The translations under genes and the position numbers were made by a program. Shown here in pieces: positions 1-6,407 of a DNA stretch of 6,705 nt. The notes under the pieces are model-generated. The model made no database searches. It saw nothing but the letters and a program-made list of their open reading frames with translations, and was not told the DNA's origin. The DNA is from an uncultured Ignavibacteria bacterium (GTDB lineage Bacteria > Bacteroidota > Ignavibacteria > SZUA-365), in NCBI GenBank assembly GCA_913060595.1, contig CAJXSA010000220.1, positions 1-6,705 on the forward strand, read 5' to 3'. Numbering within the stretch: position 1 is the first letter of the stretch; every line of letters begins with the position of its first letter.

Positions 1-9
1 CCGGTAAGA

Positions 10-1419
10 TCAGTCCTTCGGATTCTGCAAATCATAATCGTTGATCTTCGACAGCAGCGTGTTATACGCGATCTGCAGGACACGCGCGGTCTTCGCCTTG
101 TTCCACTTGGTGGAGTTCAGGGTTTCGAGGATAATCTGCCGCTCGATCTGCGCGATGTGCTTCTTCACATGGTCTTTGAGCGGTGCGCCCTCTTCGAGGG
201 TGGGTGCGGGCGGCGCCGGTGTCCCTGTCGCGCCGCTGCCACCTTCGATGAATTCGAGATGCTCGATTTCCACCACGTCGCCCGCCTGCAGCACGGCGCT
301 GCGAATGGTCGAGCGCAGCTGCCGAACGTTCCCGGGCCATTCGAAGGTCATGAGTGCATCCATCGCGCCGGCAGAACAGCCGTTCACTTTCTTGCCCAGC
401 TCCGCGTTCGTCTGTGCGATGAACTTGTCGACGAGGAAGGGGATGTCGCCCTTTCGCTCGCGCAGCGCCGGCACGTGAATGGAAAACTCACGCAGACGGT
501 AGTACAGATCCGCGCGGAAATCCTTCTTGTCGATCATCGACTGCAGTTCCGTGTTGCTCGCCGCGATCACACGCACGTCGACGCTGATCGAGGTGCTGCC
601 GCCGACGCGGAAAATCGCACGATCCTGCAGCGCGCGGAGCAGTTTCGCCTGCGAAGCCCAGGACATGTTCGGAACCTCGTCGAGAAAAATCGTGCCGCCC
701 TGCGCCAGTTCGAACTTGCCCTTTTTCTGTGTGCGCGCATCGGTGAACGCCCCTTCCTCATGGCCGAAGAGTTCGCTTTCGAGCAGCGCTTCCGGGATGG
801 CGCCGCAGTCCACGGGAATGAACGGCTGTTCCGAGCGGCCGCTCAGGCTGTGAATGGCACGTGCGATCAATTCCTTTCCCGTCCCAGTCTCCCCCGTGAT
901 CAATACGTCGAAGTTGCTTTTTGCCACGCGGCGCGTGCGCGCTGCGAGCTCGGTGATGACCTCGCTCGTGCCCATGTCACGGAGAATCGGATCCTGATGC
1001 TCGACGCCATCGCCGTGTTCCGCAGCCTCGGTGAGGTCCGTGCGCGGCCTGCCGCGCTTGAGCGCATCACCGACGACGCGCAGCAGCTCTTCGTTGTGAA
1101 ACGGTTTGGCAATGTAATCGAACGCGCCGCTGCGCATCGCGTCCACCGCCCCGCTCACACCCGCCATGGCCGTCATGAGTATGACCGGGAAACTGTCGTC
1201 AATGCTTTTGACCCGGCGCAGCACTTCCATTCCTGTCAGCCCGGGCATGATGATGTCCATCAGCAGTACATCAGGGAGACGCTCGCTGATTTTCTGCATG
1301 GCGTCCTCGCCGTTCGATGCCGTCCGCACCGCGTACCCCGCATCCTCGAACACCCCCGAGAGCACGAGACACATCATGTCTTCGTCGTCTACGATCAGTA
1401 TTTCGTCTCTGGGAGGCAT
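10..1419 (-). CDS. NtrC-family sigma54-dependent response regulator (receiver, AAA+, Fis-type HTH)
   Basis: This 469-residue protein is a two-component response regulator that should activate sigma54 RNA polymerase from upstream sites using ATP. The receiver domain (about 5-120) has the acidic pocket D11/D12, phospho-acceptor D55 in LLMDIIMPG, T83 and K105. The AAA+ domain (about 145-385) has Walker A GETGTGK (176-182), the sigma54-contact loop as GAFTDA (223-228) instead of the usual GAFTGA, Walker B TIFLDE (243-248), the segment FRADLYYRL (301-309) that carries the arginine-finger region, and WPGNVRQL (361-368) near sensor II. A Gly/Pro/Ala-rich linker (about 391-412) leads to a Fis-type HTH (about 426-463, KAKTARVLQIAYNTLLSKI). 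The length and order are those of full-size NtrC relatives. The ATG at 1419 follows a GAGGG-like Shine-Dalgarno at short spacing. No cognate histidine kinase is present, so the signal and targets are unknown. It is divergent from the SDR operon. The class is secure; no specific gene name is justified. Confidence 0.96.
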   Translation of the reverse strand: MPPRDEILIVDDEDMMCLVLSGVFEDAGYAVRTASNGEDAMQKISERLPDVLLMDIIMPGLTGMEVLRRVKSIDDSFPVILMTAMAGVSGAVDAMRSGAFDYIAKPFHNEELLRVVGDALKRGRPRTDLTEAAEHGDGVEHQDPILRDMGTSEVITELAARTRRVAKSNFDVLITGETGTGKELIARAIHSLSGRSEQPFIPVDCGAIPEALLESELFGHEEGAFTDARTQKKGKFELAQGGTIFLDEVPNMSWASQAKLLRALQDRAIFRVGGSTSISVDVRVIAASNTELQSMIDKKDFRADLYYRLREFSIHVPALRERKGDIPFLVDKFIAQTNAELGKKVNGCSAGAMDALMTFEWPGNVRQLRSTIRSAVLQAGDVVEIEHLEFIEGGSGATGTPAPPAPTLEEGAPLKDHVKKHIAQIERQIILETLNSTKWNKAKTARVLQIAYNTLLSKINDYDLQNPKD

Positions 1420-1535
1420 AATCCCTCAGCTGCCGAAATGCAGCGCGAAATGGTCAAAAACATGTTCAAGAAGATGACAAATATTCGTTCTCCGAGTTTA
1501 TTCATTTCGGGGATGAATCGCAAGCTGCGTTGTCG

Positions 1536-1541
1536 TATACT
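1536..1541 (+). promoter_or_regulatory. Candidate -10 element (TATACT) for the SDR operon
   Basis: TATACT matches five of six bases of the sigma70 -10 hexamer and lies 34 bases before the SDR start codon in the divergent gap. No TTGACA-like hexamer sits 16-18 bases upstream, and it is a poor match to the Bacteroidota -7 pattern TAnnTTTG. It is therefore only a candidate. If used, the transcript would begin near the AGGGAGGAG tract and have a short leader. Confidence 0.3.
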
Positions 1542-1542
1542 T

Positions 1543-1551
1543 AGGGAGGAG
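1543..1551 (+). promoter_or_regulatory. Displaced Shine-Dalgarno-like tract (AGGGAGGAG)
   Basis: This is a near-perfect anti-16S-like purine tract, but its last base is 23 bases before the only plausible SDR start (ATG 1575), about three times the normal spacing. No in-frame ATG, GTG or TTG occurs between it and 1575, because the SDR frame meets TAG at 1542-1544 and has only non-start codons after it. The bases directly before ATG 1575 (GGTCCCGCCT) contain no Shine-Dalgarno. The tract may act at a distance, belong to a leader, or be chance. Confidence 0.35.
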
Positions 1552-1574
1552 TAACGGTTTACACGGTCCCGCCT

Positions 1575-2369
1575 ATGCAGTTCAAGGATTCCACGGCTCT
1601 GATCACCGGCGCATCGGAAGGCATCGGGCGCGCAACAGCGCTGCGCCTGTCCGCCATGGGCTGTCACGTGATCGCCGCGGCCCGGTCCGTTCCGCGGCTC
1701 GAATCCCTGCGGGAAGAAATCGCGGCGGGCGGAAATGGCAGCTGTGAAATCCTGCCGCTCGATCTCATGCGACCCGCGGACGCCCTCCGCATACTGGAGG
1801 AGCTCTGCCAACGCACGGCTGTCGATGTGGGTATCGTCAACGCGGGCATGGGACAGTACGGCCCCTTCGCCGCGTCGCCGTGGGAGGACGTCGAACCGCT
1901 GCTGCGGCTCAACATCGACGGCGCGCTCCTGACGGTGCGCGCCCTGCTGCCGGGCATGCGAAAACGCCGTCGCGGCAGCATCGTCATGATCTCATCCACG
2001 CTCGGCAAACGCGCGGTGCCGTACAACGCGGCCTACTGTGCCAGCAAGTACGCACTGCACGGCTTCAGCGACGCCCTGCGGCTGGAGCTGCGACCGGAGA
2101 ACATACACGTCGGCGTCGTGTGTCCCGCACGGACGGACACAGCGTTTTTCAACCGGATGACCTATTCCGTCCCACAGGGAGAAAGCCGCCGGGTTCCGAC
2201 CAGCAGTCCGGATCGGGTGGCCGACGCCGTCATCCGCTGCATTCGCCGACGCCGCCGGGAAGTCGTGGTCAGTCCCGAAGGCGCGCTCTTCGCCTTCGTG
2301 GGCAGCCATTTCCCGCGTCTGACCGACATCCTCTTGTATCACAGCGTCCCACGTCCGACAGAAGAATGA
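1575..2369 (+). CDS. Classical short-chain dehydrogenase/reductase (SDR)
   Basis: This is a 264-residue cytosolic NAD(P)-dependent oxidoreductase with a Rossmann fold and the usual length for classical SDRs. The cofactor motif TGASEGIG is at 11-18. An Arg at the end of beta-strand 2 (AAAR, R37) suggests a preference for NADP(H). NAG is at 89-91. The catalytic tetrad is visible as N113, S141 (ISS, 13 residues before the Tyr), Y154 and K158 (YCASK). A PARTDT motif follows at 184-189. The C-terminal part has an Arg-rich stretch (RCIRRRRREV, 221-230), which is unusual but lies in the variable substrate region. The substrate cannot be read from the sequence. The ATG at 1575 is the only sensible start because the cofactor motif begins ten residues later. 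It lacks a close Shine-Dalgarno. Its TGA overlaps the ATG of the following HAD gene, so the two are very probably translationally coupled. Confidence 0.95.
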   Translation: MQFKDSTALITGASEGIGRATALRLSAMGCHVIAAARSVPRLESLREEIAAGGNGSCEILPLDLMRPADALRILEELCQRTAVDVGIVNAGMGQYGPFAASPWEDVEPLLRLNIDGALLTVRALLPGMRKRRRGSIVMISSTLGKRAVPYNAAYCASKYALHGFSDALRLELRPENIHVGVVCPARTDTAFFNRMTYSVPQGESRRVPTSSPDRVADAVIRCIRRRRREVVVSPEGALFAFVGSHFPRLTDILLYHSVPRPTEE

Positions 2370-3067
2370 TCACCAAGCAGCATCTCCGCCTTATCCTGTT
2401 CGACATCGACGGCACCCTCATCTCCACGAATGGAATTGCGCGCGCCGCATTCACCGAAGCCATCGACGAAGCGCTGCAGCGTGAAAGCGCCGCCCGTGAA
2501 TATGACTTCGCGGGAAAGACGGACATGCAGATTTACCAGGACATCATGGAACAGTCGGAGGTGGACGCGGACACGCAGGCCCGTCTGCGGGAACGCACCT
2601 TCGATGTCTTCTTCAGCAAACTCGAGCAGCGACTGACACGTGAGAACGTCACCGTGCTTCCCGGCGTGCGCGAACTGCTCGCCGCGCTGGCGGAAGAACA
2701 GGTCGCGACCGTCGCACTGCTGACCGGCAACATGCTGCGCGGCGCGCGCATCAAACTGACGCCGCCGGAGCTCCTGCCGCACTTCGCGTTCGGGGCCTTC
2801 GGCAACGATGCGTTTCACCGGCACGAACTCCCTGCCATCGCCGTGGAACGCGCATACGACCGCACGGGAGCGACCTTCAAGGCCAAGGATATTGTCATCA
2901 TCGGGGATACACCGCATGACATCGACTGCGGACGACATCTGAATGTGCGCAGCATAGGTGTCGCCACCGGAGGATACAGTTATGAACAGCTCGCCAGCCA
3001 CAAACCGGACCATGTCTTCGCGGACCTCACGGATATCGACCGCCTGTTCGACGCGTTTTTCGACTGA
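2366..3067 (+). CDS. HAD-superfamily hydrolase, phosphoglycolate-phosphatase-like
   Basis: This 233-residue cytosolic protein is probably a small-molecule phosphatase. Motif I is LFDIDGTL (11-18) with nucleophile D13 and acid/base D15. Motif II is T120 in VALLTGN, motif III is a Lys at about 130 (IKLTP), and motif IV is GDTPHDID (180-187) with D181 and D185 for magnesium. Residues about 20-90 between motifs I and II form a helical C1-type cap, as in phosphoglycolate phosphatase and beta-phosphoglucomutase relatives. The DxD pattern followed by GT fits phosphatase chemistry, but cap-type HADs are promiscuous and the substrate is unknown. The ATG lies in an ATGA overlap with the SDR stop and has only a weak purine-rich upstream sequence, so coupled re-initiation is likely. 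The same frame stays open far upstream inside the SDR gene, but that extension is antiparallel to nothing known and has low-complexity content. The exported lectin gene starts inside the 3' end of this gene. Confidence 0.93.
   Translation: MITKQHLRLILFDIDGTLISTNGIARAAFTEAIDEALQRESAAREYDFAGKTDMQIYQDIMEQSEVDADTQARLRERTFDVFFSKLEQRLTRENVTVLPGVRELLAALAEEQVATVALLTGNMLRGARIKLTPPELLPHFAFGAFGNDAFHRHELPAIAVERAYDRTGATFKAKDIVIIGDTPHDIDCGRHLNVRSIGVATGGYSYEQLASHKPDHVFADLTDIDRLFDAFFD
2969..2973 (+). promoter_or_regulatory. GGAGG inside the HAD gene, possible RBS for a longer lectin start (ATG 2982)
   Basis: GGAGG is followed after eight bases by ATG 2982, ideal ribosome-binding geometry, in the frame of the lectin gene. 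This start would add ten residues and give an 86-base overlap with the HAD gene. The caution is that the same bases encode the Gly-Gly of the conserved HAD segment GVATGGYS, so the match could be a by-product of the HAD protein sequence. Confidence 0.4.
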
Positions 3068-5108
3068 TCACGTCCGCACCGCCGCCGCTTTTGCGCTGCT
3101 GCTGCTGATCTGCGCAGCGCCCGTCCGGGCACAGGCGGACTTCCCCTGGCGAAGCACGGTCTGGCAGGAGAACTTCACCGCCTTCGATTCCTCACCGTAT
3201 TACCTCGGGACCGACAGCAGGCATGATGCCGCGACCGCCGAGATGGTCCTGACGCCCGAGGAAGCCGCGCGCTCCGGCCGGCTGTTCCTTGCGCGGCGTC
3301 TGCCGATCGAATATTTCGACATGCGCTTCCGCGCCCGTTTCGGTGTGAACGCTTCCTTCAACGGCAGCGGGGCAGACGGTATCGTGATGGTCTTCGCCGC
3401 AGTGTATGACTACCCCCCGACCGGCGGAGGCGCGCTGGATTTCGACGGCTGCCTCGGCTATGGCGTGGAATTCGATACGTATCAGAACGCAGACCGCAAC
3501 GATCCGTCTCCCGAACACGTCGCAGTGCTCAAGGATCGCAGCGACAACCACCTGCATCATGAGACACTCGCGGTGCCGACAGTGGAAGACGGAGGATGGC
3601 ACGAAATCCTGATCCGATTCCGCGGCGGGTACGTCGAGGCCTGGCTCGACGGTGTGCGGCGTCTCAACACGGACATCGCAGGCTTCTTCCCCTTCGACGG
3701 CTACTTCGGCTTCACCTCGGGCACGGGATCTGCCTTCAATGAGCATCGCATCGACGATGTCTCACTCTCCGCGCCCACCATGCGCAGCACTGACTACGGA
3801 CTGCACGATGTCTGCACGCCCGTTGTGATCGACAGCGTGCTGCGTGTGCGGCACAATCATCCCGAACCCGAGTCGTTCACCGTGACGGATGCCGTGATTC
3901 GCAGCAGTACACCCGGCGTGTTCACGATTCCGGGGAACCCTGCACCCTTCCTGCTCACCCCGGCGACCACGCAGGACGTGACAGTGCGCGCGACGATTAC
4001 CGCGCCGGGCATGTACACCGGCATTCTTGAACTGCGCGGGGACAACGGGGAACGCGCCATCGACACGGTGCGCATACAGGGGGATATCCCCCGGCTGCGT
4101 TTCGCTCCCGCATCTGTCTCCTTCGCGATCACGCGGCTCGGAGACAGCCGGGAAGCGGATGTCGTGCTTCGCAACATCGGCATCATCCCCGCACGCGTCG
4201 AGGGACTGCAGTCCGGCAGCGGGGCATTCCGCGTGCTCTCCCCTGCCAGCTTCCCGGTCACCATCGCGCCAGGGGAAGAACTGCCCGTGCGCCTGCGCTT
4301 TACGCCGACGTCGGAGGGGACATTCAATGACACGCTGCGCGTCACGAACAGCTGCGGCGATTTCACCACGCTCGCCATGACAGGCACGGGACACAGTGAA
4401 ATCGTGGGCTTCTCGTTCGCACCCCGCAGCCTCCTGCTGCAGCCGGGCGCGGAGGGACGCCTCGCGCTGCGTGCAGATTCCCTGCCGCTCTTCACTGCCG
4501 TTCGAGAGATATCCGGTGTCATCACGTATGAAGATGCGCACGCGAGGTATCGCAGTGCTGACGCGACAGCGGACGCACTCCCGGCCGGCAGCAGCATAGA
4601 CGTGCAGGAGCTGTCCCCCTCCACCCTATACTTCCACATCAGTGCACCGTCCGCGATCGCGGACACCGGGGAAGTGCTCGTGCTGCGATTTGCCGGCGCG
4701 CTTCCCGGTCCCCCCTGTGCGCAGGTGCAACTGGCCTCCGTCGCCCTCAACGCCGACAGCATTCTGACCGGTCCTCCGGCGCTCATCGCCGAAACGGGAA
4801 AGATCTGTGTGAACGGCTCCTGCAGGCACCCGTTCGGTCTCGTCGCGACCGGCGACCCGGTACTGCAGGTATCACCGCACCCCGCGGTGCGAGGCAGCCG
4901 CGTTCTTGTCACACTGCCCGCGGCCGGCATGCTGCGCCTGCGCCTGCGCGACCTGCTTGGAAGGACACGCGCCGTGCTCGCGGAAGGGTATTCCGATGAA
5001 GGCTCCCACGCGTATCCTTTGCCGACGGACGGCATTCCCGCAGGCTGCTACATGCTCGAGCTTGACTGGAACAACAGGCGGATGGCGCAAAGCGTATTGC
5101 TTCGCTGA
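3012..5108 (+). CDS. Exported L-type (legume-like) lectin with Ig-like modules and a T9SS type A sorting domain
   Basis: The 698-residue product is probably secreted or surface-bound and binds glycans. A long signal peptide (1-42) has a basic n-region, the core AAAFALLLLICAAP and a cleavage site near AQA. Residues about 48-255 resemble a legume lectin: ADG (121-123) holds the sugar-site Asp D122, and VEFDTYQN onward gives E153, D155, Y157, N159, D164 and H169, the same spacing as E8, D10, Y12, N14, D19 and H24 of concanavalin A. GFTSGTG (233-239) matches the usual GFSAATG-type motif. About 264-359 and 360-462 look like two choice-of-anchor-D/HYDIN Ig-like repeats. About 464-600 is an unassigned beta-rich, possibly cohesin-like module. 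About 616-698 is the sorting domain (SPHP, LRDLLGR, IPAGCYMLEL). I chose ATG 3012 for a more normal signal peptide and a smaller HAD overlap (56 bases), though ATG 2982 has the better Shine-Dalgarno. Confidence 0.85.
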   Translation: MSSRTSRISTACSTRFSTDHVRTAAAFALLLLICAAPVRAQADFPWRSTVWQENFTAFDSSPYYLGTDSRHDAATAEMVLTPEEAARSGRLFLARRLPIEYFDMRFRARFGVNASFNGSGADGIVMVFAAVYDYPPTGGGALDFDGCLGYGVEFDTYQNADRNDPSPEHVAVLKDRSDNHLHHETLAVPTVEDGGWHEILIRFRGGYVEAWLDGVRRLNTDIAGFFPFDGYFGFTSGTGSAFNEHRIDDVSLSAPTMRSTDYGLHDVCTPVVIDSVLRVRHNHPEPESFTVTDAVIRSSTPGVFTIPGNPAPFLLTPATTQDVTVRATITAPGMYTGILELRGDNGERAIDTVRIQGDIPRLRFAPASVSFAITRLGDSREADVVLRNIGIIPARVEGLQSGSGAFRVLSPASFPVTIAPGEELPVRLRFTPTSEGTFNDTLRVTNSCGDFTTLAMTGTGHSEIVGFSFAPRSLLLQPGAEGRLALRADSLPLFTAVREISGVITYEDAHARYRSADATADALPAGSSIDVQELSPSTLYFHISAPSAIADTGEVLVLRFAGALPGPPCAQVQLASVALNADSILTGPPALIAETGKICVNGSCRHPFGLVATGDPVLQVSPHPAVRGSRVLVTLPAAGMLRLRLRDLLGRTRAVLAEGYSDEGSHAYPLPTDGIPAGCYMLELDWNNRRMAQSVLLR

Positions 5109-5143
5109 CGCGAATTCCACCCGCAACCCCACGTGCTCTTATA
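5109..5143. other. Short convergent intergenic gap (lectin/peptidase)
   Basis: Only 35 bases separate the two convergent stop codons. I see no GC-rich stem followed by a T-run on either strand, so there is no recognisable rho-independent terminator. Transcripts from the two sides may overlap unless termination is by another mechanism. Confidence 0.7.
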
Positions 5144-5153
5144 TCAATTGATA
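5142..5153. repeat. 12-base perfect palindrome TATCAATTGATA
   Basis: A perfect, loop-free, AT-rich palindrome spans the stop codon and last codons of the minus-strand peptidase gene. It is too short and AT-rich to be a terminator hairpin. A protein-binding site or chance are both possible, and chance is the more likely. Confidence 0.4.
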
Positions 5154-6346
5154 CGGATCATGCGCTGCTGAGCGCCATGGTGTCCGCGCAGCACCAGTAC
5201 GTAGCTGCCGGCAGGGAGTCCGGCCGGTGAGACGCGCAGCTGGCGCCTTCCCGTGTCCATTGCACCGCGCCAGAGCTGCTGCAGCGGCCGGCCGAGCATG
5301 TCGTACAGGCTCATTTCAATGTGTTCCTGTCCGCCGAGCGCTGCGACCTCCACGGTCAGCATCCCCTCCGACCGCATCGGCTGGGGGTAGACGGCCTCGA
5401 TACGCAGACCGTCGGCCGCCGGCAGAGATTCCACCCCGACGGTGCCATCGATGCCGAGATACGATGCGCTGCCCGCGAGCAGGGCCCGGGCAGTTTTGTC
5501 GAAGTCCCCGGCCGCGGTGCAGTTCATGTCCTCATAGGTGAGCGCCATGACCTCCTCGCCGTAATTGCGCCAGAACCAGCTCTCCGGGTAGCGGTCCGGT
5601 GTGCCGTTCGTCCAGGTCACGAAAAAATCATACGGCTCGATCCCGCCGGGGAACGCGTCGCGCACCCCGCGGATGAAACGCTGCTGCAGCTGGGTGAAAA
5701 GGATCGATGTTCCCGCCGCCGCGTGATACACGAAATACCGTTTGCAGGTATAGGCGGAATGCAGATTCAGTGCGATTTCGATCGGCGCCTCGCCGCCCAT
5801 GAGCGTGGCGAGATGATCGCGTAGCACGGCGACCTCCATTTCCGGCTGCGCGGTCCCCCAGTTCGATTCGAGATCAACACCGTTCGCGTTTTCCCGCGGT
5901 GCGCGGAGCACAACGCCGTCCGGATTGAGCATCGGCAGGACGTGCACCACACAGTGATCGAGCACCATGCGGGCCAGCGCAGATTCAGAGAGGAGTTCGT
6001 CAACGATCGCGCGAGCCACTTCCGAGGCCTCCGCCTCTATGGGGTGCGTGCGCGCATGAATCCAGATACGCCGTTTCGGGAGCAGCGACGACGGATTGGT
6101 GATGTTCAGCACGAACAGCGGCCGCCGCTGCACGCTGCCGCCGATCACATCCACGTCCACGAAAGGGTGAAGGGACCAGTTCTGTACGTGGGCGGTGAGC
6201 GCGGAAAAATCGTATCCCCAGCGCAGCGCCGCTCCGGGCCGCGCGAGGTTGTGTCCGCAGGGATCGCTTTCCGCAGGCACCTGCGCATGCAGTCCGGGGT
6301 GCGCGCACGCAGCACAAAGCAGGAATAGAAGTATGTATTGTTTCAT
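5144..6346 (-). CDS. Secreted M14-like zinc carboxypeptidase with a T9SS type A sorting domain
   Basis: This is a 400-residue exported protein. The signal peptide (about 1-21) has core ILLFLLCAACA and a likely cleavage after LHA. Residues about 45-300 form an M14 metallocarboxypeptidase-like domain. The zinc ligands appear as H101 and E104 (ARTHPIEAEAS) and H196 (LNLHSAY). NPDG is at 141-144, R151 matches the conserved Arg127-type position, and E272 (LTYEDM) fits the catalytic Glu. The usual DLNRNW segment reads DLESNW (158-163), so the Asn-Arg pair that binds the substrate C-terminal carboxylate is Glu-Ser. The fold and zinc site look intact but specificity may differ from a true carboxypeptidase. 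Residues about 315-400 are the sorting domain (VYPQP, LYDMLGR, LPAGSYVLVL). The ATG at 6346 has a GAGGA Shine-Dalgarno six bases upstream. It is convergent with the lectin gene and divergent from the TIGR03790-like gene. A possible lipobox Cys at 14 is rejected. Confidence 0.88.
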   Translation of the reverse strand: MKQYILLFLLCAACAHPGLHAQVPAESDPCGHNLARPGAALRWGYDFSALTAHVQNWSLHPFVDVDVIGGSVQRRPLFVLNITNPSSLLPKRRIWIHARTHPIEAEASEVARAIVDELLSESALARMVLDHCVVHVLPMLNPDGVVLRAPRENANGVDLESNWGTAQPEMEVAVLRDHLATLMGGEAPIEIALNLHSAYTCKRYFVYHAAAGTSILFTQLQQRFIRGVRDAFPGGIEPYDFFVTWTNGTPDRYPESWFWRNYGEEVMALTYEDMNCTAAGDFDKTARALLAGSASYLGIDGTVGVESLPAADGLRIEAVYPQPMRSEGMLTVEVAALGGQEHIEMSLYDMLGRPLQQLWRGAMDTGRRQLRVSPAGLPAGSYVLVLRGHHGAQQRMIRIN

Positions 6347-6378
6347 CAGTATCCTCGTGTATAGCGCTACATTACAAT

Positions 6379-6392
6379 ATTTTCATGAAAAT
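6379..6392. repeat. 14-base perfect palindrome ATTTTCATGAAAAT, possible operator
   Basis: This is a perfect two-fold symmetric site 33 bases upstream of the peptidase start codon. It is where a repressor or activator dimer could bind to control the leftward gene. It lies between weak leftward promoter-like hexamers (TTCACG and TATTGT on the minus strand, each matching four of six consensus bases). Function is inferred from symmetry and position only. Confidence 0.4.
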
Positions 6393-6407
6393 CGGTGCGT
6401 GAAAAGG

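Larger units (their letters stand above)
1420..1574. promoter_or_regulatory. Divergent intergenic region between the response regulator and the SDR operon
   Basis: This 155-base gap must hold the promoters for the response regulator (leftward) and probably for the SDR-HAD-lectin genes (rightward). It is more AT-rich than the flanking genes, especially about 1450-1515. Visible elements are an 8-base palindrome AACATGTT (1459-1466), a TATACT hexamer (1536-1541) and a purine-rich AGGGAGGAG (1543-1551). I found no convincing -35 partner, no GG-N10-GC sigma54 promoter on either strand, and no obvious tandem operator. Confidence 0.6.

Noticed and set aside
157..1554. Long open frame on the plus strand opposite the response regulator
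   Set aside because: It is fully antisense to a gene with intact receiver, AAA+ and HTH motifs. Its product is rich in Arg, His and Ala with no recognisable domain, as expected from high-GC codon bias.
1420..1574. Sigma54 promoter near the sigma54 activator gene
   Set aside because: I scanned both intergenic regions for GG-N10-GC with flanking consensus and found no match. The nearest candidate, around 1509-1524, lacks the GC element.
1880..2365. N-terminal extension of the HAD frame back into the SDR gene
   Set aside because: The extension overlaps the catalytic half of the SDR in another frame and is low-complexity Arg/Gly-rich sequence. The HAD fold begins naturally just after ATG 2366.
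3857..5035. Long open frame on the minus strand opposite the lectin gene
   Set aside because: It is Arg/Ser/Pro-rich with no signal peptide or domain, and it lies antisense to a well-supported multidomain protein.
6284..6346. Possible lipoprotein signal in the peptidase (Cys14 in LLCAACA) and in the lectin (LLLLIC)
   Set aside because: The peptidase has Cys, not Leu/Val/Ile, at -3, and the lectin has Ile at -1 where Gly/Ala/Ser is needed. Both proteins have better signal peptidase I sites and T9SS sorting domains.
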